64,000 bases of DNA, taken from NCBI RefSeq assembly GCF_025263485.1, contig NZ_CP079863.1:1364001-1428000 (forward strand), read 5' to 3'. Positions 25,925 through 36,390 of the stretch are shown one piece after another. The DNA is from Mycobacterium sp. SMC-2 (GTDB taxonomy: Bacteria > Actinomycetota > Actinomycetes > Mycobacteriales > Mycobacteriaceae). The translations under genes and the position numbers were made by a program. Below the pieces are notes generated by a model. That model saw nothing but the letters and a program-made list of their open reading frames with translations, searched no databases and was not told the origin of the DNA. Numbering within the stretch: position 1 is the stretch's first letter; each line of letters opens with the position of its first letter.

Positions 25925-28851
25925 GCGCGCCGGGCGAGGCTCCGCCGCGCGTCGATCAGCCGCTGATCCCGCCGTTCCTGCCGCGGATGATCCATCGGCT
26001 TGCCCTGCCGATCGTCCTGGTGTGGTTGGGCATCGTATTCGTCACCAACACCGTGGCGCCTCAGCTGGAGGTCGTCGCCAAAACTCACTCGGTGTCGATG
26101 AGTCCGACCGACGCGGCATCCTTTCAGTCGATGATGCGGGTCGGATCGACGTTCAAAGAGTTCAACTCCGACAACTCGGCCATGATCTTGCTGGAGGGCG
26201 ACAAGCCACTCGGGGCCGAAGCGCACCGCTACTACGACGAGATCGTCAAGCGCGTCGAGCAAGACAAGGAACACGTTCAGCACGTCCAGGATTTCTGGAG
26301 TGATCCGCTGACGGCGGCGGGTTCGCAGAGCCACGATCAAAAGGCCGCGTACGTCCAGGTCTACCTCGACGGCAACATGGGCAGCGGGAGGGCGAGCGAG
26401 TCTGCCGTGGCCCTCCGCAAGATCGTCGACTCGGTGCCCGCGCCGCCGGGAATCAAGGCATACGTCACCGGCGCGGGTCCGCTGTTCGCTGATCAGTCCC
26501 ACGCGGGTGAGAAGGGCGTCGCGAAGGTCACGCTCGTCACGTTTTTGGTGATCGTGGTGATGCTGCTGTTCGTGTACCGGTCGGTGAGCATCGTTCTGAT
26601 CATGCTGGCCATGGTGTTCATCGAGCTGGCAGCGGCCCGCGGTGTCGTCGCGACGCTCGGCAACTACGGCGTCATGGGGCTGTCGACCTTCGCCAACAAC
26701 ATGCTGGTGCTTATGGCGATCGCCGCCGGGACGGATTACGCGATCTTCGTGGTCGGCCGCTACCACGAAGCCCGCGGTTTGGGCGAGACCCGCGAACAAG
26801 CGTTCTACACCATGTTCCACAGCACCGCGCATGTCGTGCTCGGGTCGGGATTGACCATCGCCGGCGCGATGTACTGCCTGAGCTTCTGCCGGCTGCCGTA
26901 CTTCCAGTCGCTGGGGGTGCCTTGTGCGGTCGGCATGCTGGTCGCGGTGTTGGCGGCTTTGACGCTGGCTCCGGCGATGCTGACGGTGGCTTCGTTCTTC
27001 AAGCTCATGGATCCGAAGCGCAAGCTGCAGACCCGGGGCTGGCGTCGCATCGGCACCGCGGTCGTCCGCTGGCCCGCACCGGTTCTCGCGGTGACCATCG
27101 GGGTTGCATTGGTTGGTCTGCTCGCCCTGCCCGGATACAAGACGGACTACGACAACCGGCACTTCCTGCCGGCGGACACCCCGGCCAATGTCGGTTATGC
27201 CGCCGCGGACCGGCATTTCAATCAGGCCCGTTTGAATCCCGAACTGTTGATGATCGAGACGGACCACGACCTGCGTAACTCGGCCGACTTCCTCGTCCTG
27301 GACAAGGTCGCCAAGGCGGTCTTCCACATTCCCGGAATCGGCCGGGTGCAGACGATCACCCGGCCATTGGGCACGCCGCTCGACCACAGCACCCTCGGAT
27401 TTCAGATGAGTGCACAAGCCGCAGGGCGGATCCAGACCCAGCACTATCAAGACGAACAGGCGAAGAACCTGCTCAAGCAGGCCGACGAGCTACGCAAGAC
27501 GATTGCGACGCTACATGAGCAGATGCAGGTGACCCAGGACCTCAGCAACACGACACACGAAACCACCAGGCTCACCAAAGAAACCGTGCGGATCACCGAG
27601 GCATTGCGCGACGACATCGCCAACTTCGACGACTTCTTCCGGCCGATCCGCAGCTTCTTCTACTGGGAGAGGCACTGCTACGACATTCCGGTCTGCTGGG
27701 CGCTACGGTCGGTCTTCAACGCGCTCGACGGCATCGACCAGGTGGCCGCGAACATCGTGGACCTCAGCGCGAATCTGGACAAGCTGGATCAGATCCAGCC
27801 GAAATTGGTGGCGCTCATACCGCCGCAGATCGAGAGCCAGCAGCGCAACCTCGACACCGTCATGTCGAACTATGCGACCACTATGGGTCTCAACGAACAG
27901 GCCAGGGCGGTGTCCGACAATGCCACCGCCCAGGGCGATGCCTTCGACAAAGCAAAGAACGACGACACGTTCTACCTTCCGCCGGAGGCGTTCAAGAGCC
28001 CGGATTTCGAGCGAGGTCTCAAACAGTTCATCTCGCCGGATGGGCACGCCGTCCGGTTGATCATCTCCCATGAAGGCGACCCGGCGACTCCTGAGGGCAT
28101 CAGCCATATCGAACCGATAAAGCAGGCCGTGCACGAGGCGATCAAGGGCACGCCGTGGGAGGGCGCCAAGGTCTACCTCGGCGGCACCGCCGCGACGTAC
28201 AAAGACATGCACGACGGCTCTAACATCGACCTGATCATCGCCGGAATTGCCGCAGCCACACTGATTTTCATCATCATGCTGGTGATCACCCGAAGCGTCG
28301 TGGCGGCCTTCGTGATCGTCGGTACGGTGTTGCTGTCACTGGGCGCCTCATTCGGACTCTCCGTGCTCCTATGGCAGTACATCCTGGGCATGAAGTTGCA
28401 CTGGATGGTGCTGGCGATGGCGATCATCCTGCTGCTGGCGGTCGGCTCTGACTACAACCTGCTGTTGATCTCGCGGTTCAAGGAGGAAATCCACGCCGGG
28501 CTCAAAACGGGGACGATCCGCGCGATGGCCGGTTCGGGCTCGGTGGTGACCTCCGCCGGTCTGGTGTTCGCCGCGACCATGGCCACGTTCATGTTCAGCC
28601 CGCTGGTGGTGATGGCCCAGGTAGGTACGACGATCGCGCTGGGTTTGTTGTTCGACACCTTGATCGTGCGGTCGTTCATGACGCCGTCGCTGGCCACCTT
28701 GCTCGGGCGCTGGTTCTGGTGGCCGCAGCACGTGCGTCCACGGCCCGCCAGCACCATGCTGCGACCGTACGGACCGCGTCCCGCCGTGCGCGATTTGCTC
28801 CTCAAGAACGTCGAGGAGCACCCGCCGGGCGGATTGGTACAGCCGCGCTGA
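25921..28851 (+). CDS. MmpL family RND transporter (MmpL4/MmpL5-like)
   Basis: The 976-residue inner-membrane transporter has two sets of RND helices with two periplasmic domains. The proton-relay Asp-Tyr pairs are visible as [16 protein letters not shown] (Asp272) and [15 protein letters not shown] (Asp844). The first half has a long coiled-coil-like insertion in periplasmic domain 2 (near residues 500-600, [19 protein letters not shown]), typical of MmpL4/5-type proteins. The C-terminus reads [16 protein letters not shown]. Size, the MmpS partner and the adjacent Rv0455c-like gene suggest siderophore export (mycobactin), but lipid substrates are possible. Confidence 0.92.
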   Translation: MSAPGEAPPRVDQPLIPPFLPRMIHRLALPIVLVWLGIVFVTNTVAPQLEVVAKTHSVSMSPTDAASFQSMMRVGSTFKEFNSDNSAMILLEGDKPLGAEAHRYYDEIVKRVEQDKEHVQHVQDFWSDPLTAAGSQSHDQKAAYVQVYLDGNMGSGRASESAVALRKIVDSVPAPPGIKAYVTGAGPLFADQSHAGEKGVAKVTLVTFLVIVVMLLFVYRSVSIVLIMLAMVFIELAAARGVVATLGNYGVMGLSTFANNMLVLMAIAAGTDYAIFVVGRYHEARGLGETREQAFYTMFHSTAHVVLGSGLTIAGAMYCLSFCRLPYFQSLGVPCAVGMLVAVLAALTLAPAMLTVASFFKLMDPKRKLQTRGWRRIGTAVVRWPAPVLAVTIGVALVGLLALPGYKTDYDNRHFLPADTPANVGYAAADRHFNQARLNPELLMIETDHDLRNSADFLVLDKVAKAVFHIPGIGRVQTITRPLGTPLDHSTLGFQMSAQAAGRIQTQHYQDEQAKNLLKQADELRKTIATLHEQMQVTQDLSNTTHETTRLTKETVRITEALRDDIANFDDFFRPIRSFFYWERHCYDIPVCWALRSVFNALDGIDQVAANIVDLSANLDKLDQIQPKLVALIPPQIESQQRNLDTVMSNYATTMGLNEQARAVSDNATAQGDAFDKAKNDDTFYLPPEAFKSPDFERGLKQFISPDGHAVRLIISHEGDPATPEGISHIEPIKQAVHEAIKGTPWEGAKVYLGGTAATYKDMHDGSNIDLIIAGIAAATLIFIIMLVITRSVVAAFVIVGTVLLSLGASFGLSVLLWQYILGMKLHWMVLAMAIILLLAVGSDYNLLLISRFKEEIHAGLKTGTIRAMAGSGSVVTSAGLVFAATMATFMFSPLVVMAQVGTTIALGLLFDTLIVRSFMTPSLATLLGRWFWWPQHVRPRPASTMLRPYGPRPAVRDLLLKNVEEHPPGGLVQPR

Positions 28852-28946
28852 TCTCACGAGGCGCGTGGCTGTCGAGACTGCGAATCGGCCTCAGGACGTG
28901 GTTGAAACACTTCGCTGTGAGACGGCCCGACGATCGGCCTGGGCAT

Positions 28947-29006
28947 GCCTCGGTGGCCGCGGTGATGGGCCGCTGGTTCTGGTGGCCGACCCAGGTGCGG
29001 ACCCGG
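28947..29006 (+). pseudogene. C-terminal relic of a second mmpL gene
   Basis: Codons here read ASVAAVMGRWFWWPTQVRTR, strikingly like the end of the intact MmpL just upstream ([20 protein letters not shown]). The upstream 90 bases show no further similarity by eye. It looks like the remains of a duplicated or formerly longer mmpL locus. Confidence 0.55.
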
Positions 29007-29034
29007 TGGCGCATTACTGACGGCGCGCGCAGAC

Positions 29035-29078
29035 AAAAAAATCCGCGCGGCCTTCCTCAGGGACGCGCGGATTTTTTT
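29035..29078. terminator. Bidirectional terminator between mmpL and the Rv0455c-like gene
   Basis: An A7 run, TCCGCGCG, a 14-base loop, CGCGCGGA and a T7 run form a symmetric hairpin with a T-run for either direction. It separates two convergent transcription units. Confidence 0.9.
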
Positions 29079-29084
29079 CAGGCG

Positions 29085-29531
29085 TTAGGCCCAGTTCCAC
29101 ACCGACATGTCGCCGGGCGGGTATTGGGCGCACACGTCGGTGGCCTTGGCGACGACGCCCTTGTTGTTGAAGAAGAGCTTCATGTGGTTGGGCCACGCGT
29201 ACCACAGCGGGTCGTTGTTGTAGAAGTTCTCGGAGTAGGTCCGGCGGTCCTCCGGCGACAGCGAGTAGAACCAGTGCACCTTGTCGATGGTCGCCTGCTG
29301 GACGTTCGGGTGGTTGTTGAAGTCGATCATGTAGCGCTGGTAGTACACCGGGCTGGTGTCGCGGGTGGCCGCCATGATCTGCTCCGCGTCGCAGGTGGTG
29401 TTGATCATCCTGCGCGGGATCGGGAAGTCCTCCGTGGAGTCGGCCACGGCGGTCTTCGGGAAGACGGCGGCGGCGATGCCGAGGGCCAGGAAGGCAGCGC
29501 CTGCGCGCAAGCCGGTGTTCAGCCAAGACAT
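29085..29531 (-). CDS. Secreted DUF5078-like protein, Rv0455c ortholog (siderophore secretion factor)
   Basis: The 148-residue protein equals Rv0455c in length and context (upstream of echA2). It has a signal peptide of about 30 residues ending AVA before DSTEDF. The mature part has two cysteines, Cys47 (NTTCDAE) and Cys134 (TDVCAQY), suited to a disulfide. Rv0455c is reported to be needed for efficient siderophore secretion together with MmpS4/L4 and MmpS5/L5. Here it faces the mmpS/mmpL operon, with only a terminator and an mmpL relic between them. Function is inferred from that ortholog. Confidence 0.85.
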   Translation of the reverse strand: MSWLNTGLRAGAAFLALGIAAAVFPKTAVADSTEDFPIPRRMINTTCDAEQIMAATRDTSPVYYQRYMIDFNNHPNVQQATIDKVHWFYSLSPEDRRTYSENFYNNDPLWYAWPNHMKLFFNNKGVVAKATDVCAQYPPGDMSVWNWA

Positions 29532-29583
29532 AGTTGTTACGGTAACACTTTTTGACCCGGGGCGGACAGGTTCCTAGTTGGTC

Positions 29584-30501
29584 TCAGCATTGGCCGCCAT
29601 CAGGCACGATGACGTGCGTGGGGTCGGGCCGCAGCTCTGGCGGGGCCTGGCTGTAGTCGCCGAACGGGCCGTCGCGCCGCTCGACCGCCGCCCGCACGCC
29701 CTGGGTTTCGGCGGTCTTGATGAAGTCGAGGGCGTCGGGGGTGTTGCGCATCAGGCCGTCGAGGATGCCGCCCAGCGTCTGGGTGGACGCCAACCCCATG
29801 TTCTCGTAGGCCTGGTTGACGATCAGCTTCTGCGCCTGCAGCTGCGACAGCGGGATGCGGGCCAGCTCGCCGGCGATCTCGGCGACGCGGGCCTCGAGAC
29901 GCTCGAACGGCACCGCCTCGTTGATCAGCTCGACCTCGGCCGCCTGCACCCCGGTGAGCGGCCGGCCGGTCAGTGAATGCCACTTGGCCTTGGCGAAGCT
30001 GAGCCGGTAGAGCCACATTCCGCTCAGGTACGCGCCCCACATCCTGCTGTACGGGGTGCCGATCACCGCGTCTTCGCTGGCGATGACGAGGTCCGCGCAC
30101 AGCGCGTAGTCGCTGGCCCCGCCGACGCACCAGCCGTGCACCTGGGCGATGACCGGCTTGGACGCCCGCCAGATGGCCATGAACTTACTTGTCGGCCCCG
30201 TCTCGCGGGCGGTGACCATCGCGAAGTCCTTGCCGGGGTCCCATCGGCCGTCGGTCATCATGGCCTCGCCCCAGTGTTGGAAGCCGCCGCCGAAGTCGTA
30301 GCCACCGGAGAAGGCCCGGCCCGCGCCGCGCAGCACGATCACCTTGACGGCCGGGTCGCGTTCCGCCCGTCCGACCGCCGCCTCGATCTCCTCGGGCATG
30401 GGCGGCACGATGGTGTTGAGCTGCTCCGGACGGTTCAGCGTGATGGTGGCGACCGGGCCGGCCGTCGTGTACAGGAGCGTCTCGAAGTCGGATGCAGTCA
30501 T
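29584..30501 (-). CDS. echA2: Enoyl-CoA hydratase EchA2
   Basis: The 305-residue crotonase-family protein has VATITLNRPEQLNTIV, the oxyanion-hole segment GAGRAFSGGYDFGGG, and VHGWCVGGASDYALCADLVIA. Length and position match EchA2 (Rv0456c, 304 residues). The usual catalytic Glu pair is not obvious, so its reaction within acyl-CoA metabolism is unknown. It lies 52 bases upstream of the Rv0455c-like gene on the same strand. Confidence 0.9.
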   Translation of the reverse strand: MTASDFETLLYTTAGPVATITLNRPEQLNTIVPPMPEEIEAAVGRAERDPAVKVIVLRGAGRAFSGGYDFGGGFQHWGEAMMTDGRWDPGKDFAMVTARETGPTSKFMAIWRASKPVIAQVHGWCVGGASDYALCADLVIASEDAVIGTPYSRMWGAYLSGMWLYRLSFAKAKWHSLTGRPLTGVQAAEVELINEAVPFERLEARVAEIAGELARIPLSQLQAQKLIVNQAYENMGLASTQTLGGILDGLMRNTPDALDFIKTAETQGVRAAVERRDGPFGDYSQAPPELRPDPTHVIVPDGGQC

Positions 30502-30508
30502 GACGTCC

Positions 30509-30820
30509 TTACGGGTCGGGCTGACGGTTTTCCGGCGACGACGCGTAGATGCGGTCGCCGATCTTCAGATACGGCGTCGTCAGGTAGGCCGACAGGACGA
30601 TGAGCCCGGAGAAGATCACCGCCACGCAGACGGCGTTGGGCCAGATCTTGCCGGTGCCGAGGGCAAAACAGACGGTGCCGATGATCGCGGTCGCCCAGTA
30701 GAACCGCCGGCCGGCGCGGCGGTGGCGGATGAAGCGGTAGCGCGCCTGCGCCGCCGAGACCAGGATGAAGATCAACCCGGTCGCCAGCAGGGTGAGTTCG
30801 ATGCGTTGTATCGCCGACAC
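30509..30820 (-). CDS. Small membrane protein, three predicted helices
   Basis: The 103-residue protein has hydrophobic segments LTLLATGLIFILVSA, FYWATAIIGTVCFALG and AVCVAVIFSGLIVLSAYL. It starts with GTG at 30820; further upstream the frame is open but loses membrane-protein character. It lies 7 bases before echA2 and may be co-transcribed with it. The family is not recognised. Confidence 0.55.
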   Translation of the reverse strand: MSAIQRIELTLLATGLIFILVSAAQARYRFIRHRRAGRRFYWATAIIGTVCFALGTGKIWPNAVCVAVIFSGLIVLSAYLTTPYLKIGDRIYASSPENRQPDP

Positions 30821-30932
30821 GTTGACGATCTTATGGGCCGCCCAGTGGGGACGTTGGTCCTCTCCGCAGTGGGCCACCGGCCCTGGCCAGCGGCCCCACG
30901 CCGGCGGGATCCTGGACATCGGGAGGAAGCGT

Positions 30933-31443
30933 ATGTGTGAGTATTGCGGCTGCCAGGCCGTTGCGGCCGTCGCCGAATTGACACGCGAACACGACGAACT
31001 GGTGAACCTGATCGGGTGCGCGCGCCGGGCGCATGCTGCAGGCGATGTGGCGGGATTGGCCGCGGCGGTGCGCCGCATGACGCGAGTGCTCGCCCCGCAC
31101 ACCCGCGTCGAGGAACCGGGGGTTGTTTCCCGCGCTGGCCGCACAATTCCCGGACCACGTGGCCGCGCTCACGGCGGAGCATCGCCGCATCGAAGCGGTC
31201 CTTGCCGAGTGCGCGCACGGCACGCCGACCGACCCGACCTGGCCCGCGCGCCTGCTCGAAGCGCTCCGCGTGCTGCGCGACCACATTCTGGCCGAGCAGG
31301 ACGGCGTCTTCCCGGCAGCGCTGGCCAACCTCGAGCCGCGAGATTGGGATGCCGTTGACGCCGTCCGGTCGGGGGTGACCGCGGAACTCATCCCGGGGGC
31401 GCAAGCATCCGCCACAGGAACGAATAGGTCAGCGCCGATTTGA
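30933..31443 (+). pseudogene. Hemerythrin HHE-domain protein, frameshifted
   Basis: The first frame gives MCEYCGCQAVAAVAELTREH and reads to HTRVEEPG, then leaves frame. The second frame from about 31123 continues LFPALAAQFPDHVAALTAEH and ends after LRDHILAEQDGVFPAAL. Together they form a complete HHE domain with all His, Glu and Asp ligand motifs (EHDEL, HTRVEE, EHRRIE, HILAEQD). The break is at a run of five G (31118-31122); four G would restore the frame. It is either a real inactivating insertion or a homopolymer sequencing error. AGGAAG precedes the start. The 3' end overlaps the oligopeptidase gene by 56 bases. Confidence 0.75.
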
Positions 31444-33436
31444 ACGCGACCTGTTCGTTGTCGGCCGCGCCGGCGTGGCCGCCCTCGATGTTCTCGTAGT
31501 AGAAGACCCGATGGCCCGCGGCCTCAAGCGCCGCCGTCATCTTGCGGGCATGGCCCGGATGCACCCGGTCGTCGCGGGTGGACGTGGTCATCAGCACCGG
31601 CGGGTAGTGGCGCGTCGCCGAAATGTTCTGGTACGGCGAGTATTCGGAGATGAATGCCCAGTCCTCGGGGTTATCCGGGTCGCCGTACTCGGCCATCCAC
31701 GAGGCGCCCGCCAGCAGCAGGTGGTAGCGCTTCATGTCCAGCAGCGGCACGCTGCAGACCAGCGCGCCGAATCTCTCCGGGTACTGGGTCAGCATGATGC
31801 CCATGAGCAGTCCGCCGTTGCTGCCGCCTTGCGCGCCGAGCTGGTCGACGGTGGTTATGCGGCGATTCACCAAATCGGTTGCCACCGCGGCGAAGTCCTC
31901 GGCCACCTTGTGCCGGCCCTCGCGCATCGCCTGGGTGTGCCACCCGGGCCCGTACTCCCCGCCGCCGCGGATGTTGGCCAGCACGTACGTGCCGCCGCGG
32001 GCCAGCCACAGCCGGCCGAGCACGCCGCTGTAGGCCGGGGTGTTGGCGGATTCGAAGCCGCCGTAGCCGTACAGCATGGTCGGGCCCGGGCCCTGCGCCC
32101 CAGCCGGCCGCACCACGAAGTACGGGATCGGCGTGCCGTCCTGCGACGGCACGAAATGCTGTGCCACCGTCATGTTTTCGGCGTCGAAGAAGGCCGGCGC
32201 GGACTTGATCTCATCGAGCGGTCCGGTGCCGGTGCCGCGCATGAGCCGCGAGGGGGTGACGAATCCGCTGGAGTCGAGGAAGAACTCGTCGCCGGTGTCG
32301 TCGGCGCCGACGACGACGGTGTGGGTGGCGTCGGGGATGCCGGGCACCGGCTCGCGCCGCCAGCTGCCCGGCGTGACGATCTCCACCCGGCTGGCCACGT
32401 CGGCGAGGGTGACCATCAACAACCGGTCTCGTGTCCACGCGTAGTGGTTCAGCGCGGTGTGCTCGTCGGGCTCGAATACCACGCTCAATTGCGCCGTACC
32501 CGCGAGGAATTCGTCGTAGTCGGCCGCCAGCAGGGCGCCGGCGGGATAGCTCTGGGCGCCGTAGAACCATTCGGTGCGCAGCTCGATCAGGAGCCATTCG
32601 CGGTGTATCGACAGGCTCGCGTCGGTGGGCGCGTCGATCCGGATCAGTTCCGGGTTTTCCGGCAGGCCGCGCAACTCATAGACCTCTTCGTTCCAGAAGT
32701 CGAGGGCCCGCCCCAGCAGGGTGCGCTCGAAGCCGGGGGTGCGGTCCACCGACGCGGACACGCGGACGTCGGTGCGGGCGCCCTCGAACACGGTTTCCGC
32801 GTCGGTCAGCGGGGTGCCCCGGCACCACCGCTTGATCACCCGGGGGTAGCCGGAGTCGGTGAGCGAGCCGTCGCCGAAGTCCGTGCCCACCAGCACGGTG
32901 TCGCCGTCCACCCAGGTGAGCTGCGACTTGGCCTCCGGCAGCTGGAACCCCTCGGCGACGAATTCTCTTGTGGTCATGTCGAATTCGCGCACGACGGAGG
33001 CGTCCGAGCCGCCCCTGGACAACGCGACCAGGGCGCGGGTGTACTCCGGTTTGATGACGCCGGCGCCGGCCCACACCCACTTCTCGTCGTCGGCCCGGCC
33101 CAACTCGTCGACGTCGATCAGCACGTCCCACTCGGGGGCATCGGTGCGGTAGCTCTCCAGCGTGGTGCGCCGCCACAACCCGCGGGGATTGGCGGCGTCG
33201 CGCCAGAAGTTGTAGAGGTACTCGCCGCGGCGGACCACATACGGGATGCGGGCGTCGGTGTCGAGCACCTCGAGCGCCTCGGCGCGCATCCGCTCGAAGT
33301 CCTCATCGCGGAACATCGCCAGCGTCGGCTCGTTGCGCGCGCGCACCCAGTCCAGCGCCTCCTCGCCGGTGACGTCCTCGAGCCACAGGTAGGGGTCTTG
33401 GGCGTCGTCGGGGGTAGCGGCGGCTTGTGACGTCAT
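31388..33436 (-). CDS. Prolyl oligopeptidase-family serine peptidase, Rv0457c ortholog
   Basis: The 682-residue protein has DPYLWLEDVTGEEALDWVR near its N-terminus, a beta-propeller region, and a C-terminal alpha/beta-hydrolase domain. Catalytic residues are Ser in GAQGGSNGGLL, Asp in TRDDRVHP and His in GGHAGAAD. It lacks a signal peptide and probably cleaves peptides after proline in the cytoplasm. Rv0457c is 673 residues. The ATG at 33436 was chosen; another at 33445 adds three residues. It is divergent from the aldehyde dehydrogenase gene. Confidence 0.93.
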   Translation of the reverse strand: MTSQAAATPDDAQDPYLWLEDVTGEEALDWVRARNEPTLAMFRDEDFERMRAEALEVLDTDARIPYVVRRGEYLYNFWRDAANPRGLWRRTTLESYRTDAPEWDVLIDVDELGRADDEKWVWAGAGVIKPEYTRALVALSRGGSDASVVREFDMTTREFVAEGFQLPEAKSQLTWVDGDTVLVGTDFGDGSLTDSGYPRVIKRWCRGTPLTDAETVFEGARTDVRVSASVDRTPGFERTLLGRALDFWNEEVYELRGLPENPELIRIDAPTDASLSIHREWLLIELRTEWFYGAQSYPAGALLAADYDEFLAGTAQLSVVFEPDEHTALNHYAWTRDRLLMVTLADVASRVEIVTPGSWRREPVPGIPDATHTVVVGADDTGDEFFLDSSGFVTPSRLMRGTGTGPLDEIKSAPAFFDAENMTVAQHFVPSQDGTPIPYFVVRPAGAQGPGPTMLYGYGGFESANTPAYSGVLGRLWLARGGTYVLANIRGGGEYGPGWHTQAMREGRHKVAEDFAAVATDLVNRRITTVDQLGAQGGSNGGLLMGIMLTQYPERFGALVCSVPLLDMKRYHLLLAGASWMAEYGDPDNPEDWAFISEYSPYQNISATRHYPPVLMTTSTRDDRVHPGHARKMTAALEAAGHRVFYYENIEGGHAGAADNEQVAFKSALTYSFLWRMLAPPG

Positions 33437-33502
33437 GGAAGCCATTGTGGCCCGCGGCGGTAGTGTGAGGTGTATTACACCGACGAGCGAGGAGCCGGGC
33501 AG

Positions 33503-35026
<1,524 letters not shown>

Positions 35027-35506
35027 ATGGGTCACGGGCCCCCCTCAGGAGTCGTGATCACCCCGGCTGCCGCCGAACTGCTGGCGAGCCTGCAGGATCG
35101 GCATGGCCCGGTGATGTTCCACCAGTCGGGCGGCTGCTGCGACGGGTCGTCACCGATGTGCTACCCGCGCGGGGACTTCCTGGTCGGCGACCGCGACGTG
35201 CTGCTCGGCGTGCTCGACGTCGGGGACGGGGTGCCGGTGTGGATCTCGGGCCCGCAGTACGAAACCTGGAAGCACACCCAGCTCGTCATCGACGTGGTCC
35301 CGGGCCGCGGCGGCGGGTTCAGCCTGGAGGCGCCCGAGGGGGTGCGGTTCCTGTCCCGCGGCCGCGTCTTCAGCGACGGCGAGCAGGCCGAGCTGCGGGC
35401 CACGCCGGTCATCACCGGCGCCGATTACGAGCGTGGCGAACGCCCCGCCGCGCGCGGCCAGGTGGTGACTGACGCGGCGTCCCGAACGTGCCCTCCTGCC
35501 CGGTGA
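35027..35506 (+). CDS. DUF779 protein, Rv0459-like
   Basis: The 159-residue protein carries the DUF779 signature QSGGCCDGSSPMCYPRG near residue 35, with three conserved cysteines that may bind metal or serve redox chemistry. Its ATG follows the aldehyde dehydrogenase stop immediately, so the two are surely co-transcribed and probably cooperate in aldehyde oxidation. The molecular function is unknown. The C-terminal 25 residues look poorly ordered. Confidence 0.85.
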   Translation: MGHGPPSGVVITPAAAELLASLQDRHGPVMFHQSGGCCDGSSPMCYPRGDFLVGDRDVLLGVLDVGDGVPVWISGPQYETWKHTQLVIDVVPGRGGGFSLEAPEGVRFLSRGRVFSDGEQAELRATPVITGADYERGERPAARGQVVTDAASRTCPPAR

Positions 35507-35525
35507 CCGCAGTAATCTCGAAAAC

Positions 35526-35804
35526 GTGATACCCCTGCCGCGACCGCGAGTGTTGGCGGGCGCCATGCTGATCGGAGCCGCGGTCGGCTTGTTGGCGGGG
35601 GTGGGGTTCGCCGGGACCGCCCATGGCAGCATCCGCCCGGCCTTCGCCCTCGCGTTGGTGGTCGGGATTCCGAGTGTGGCCGGGCTGGTCACGATCCTGT
35701 TCTCCGGGCGTCGGTGGGTGACGACGCTCGGTGCGTTCAGTTTGGCCGTGGCGCCCGGCTGGTTTGGTGTGCTCGTTGCCCTCCAGGTGGCCTCCGGTGG
35801 CTGA
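35526..35804 (+). CDS. Small hydrophobic membrane protein, Rv0460-like
   Basis: The 92-residue protein is almost entirely hydrophobic with three helices (AGAMLIGAAVGLLAGVGFAG; PAFALALVVGIPSVAGLVTI; TTLGAFSLAVAPGWFGVLVA). Position matches Rv0460. It starts with GTG and overlaps the next gene by 8 bases. No function is known. Confidence 0.7.
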   Translation: MIPLPRPRVLAGAMLIGAAVGLLAGVGFAGTAHGSIRPAFALALVVGIPSVAGLVTILFSGRRWVTTLGAFSLAVAPGWFGVLVALQVASGG

Positions 35805-36354
35805 CGAGGACACCCCGTCGAGCCCCGGCACCCAGTCGTGGGTGCCGGATTTCACGGATTCCGACGAGGACACCGGGACGCAGTCGTGGAAGCCGGATTT
35901 CTCGGATTCCGATGAGGACACGGGTGAGCGGCCCGCCGCCGCGCCGGCGACGCCCGCGCCCGCGGCCGACGAAGAGGCTGCGGGCGACGAATCCGCTATG
36001 GCGCCCGTGCAACCGGTCACCGTTCCCGGTCGTTACCTCTACCTGAAGTGGTGGAAGCTGCTGCTGGTCGCCCTCGGCGTGTGGTCCGTGGCGGCCGTCG
36101 CCGGGCTCGGCCTGTTCTATTGGTGGTACCACTCGGCGGACGCGACCCCGGCGCTCTTCGTGGTCCTGGTGTACGTGGTGGCGTGCGCCGTCGCGGGCGT
36201 GCTGCTCGCGATGGCCGAGGGCAGGCCGCTGGTCTCGGCGCTGTCGCTGGCGGTGATGTCGGGGCCGTTCGCCTCGCTGGCCGCCGCGGTGCCCCTGCTC
36301 GGCTATTACCACTGCGCGCGGGTGGGCCACTGCCTCGTGGGGCTCATTCCGTAG
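35797..36354 (+). CDS. Membrane protein with acidic tandem repeats, Rv0461-like
   Basis: The 185-residue protein has an acidic N-terminal cytoplasmic part with two near-identical 16-residue repeats (GTQSWVPDFTDSDEDT and GTQSWKPDFSDSDEDT), an Ala/Pro-rich spacer, and three membrane helices (LLLVALGVWSVAAVAGLGLF; ALFVVLVYVVACAVAGVLLA; ALSLAVMSGPFASLAAAVPL). It corresponds to Rv0461. The GTG start overlaps the end of the preceding gene. No function can be assigned. Confidence 0.75.
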   Translation: MADEDTPSSPGTQSWVPDFTDSDEDTGTQSWKPDFSDSDEDTGERPAAAPATPAPAADEEAAGDESAMAPVQPVTVPGRYLYLKWWKLLLVALGVWSVAAVAGLGLFYWWYHSADATPALFVVLVYVVACAVAGVLLAMAEGRPLVSALSLAVMSGPFASLAAAVPLLGYYHCARVGHCLVGLIP

Positions 36355-36390
36355 TAACGCGTCGACCGGGCGGCCACTAGGGTAGGGGCC

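Noticed and set aside
31115..31130. Programmed frameshift as the explanation for the hemerythrin break
   Set aside because: G runs are poor programmed slippery sites in bacteria, and no stimulatory structure is evident; an indel or homopolymer error is simpler.
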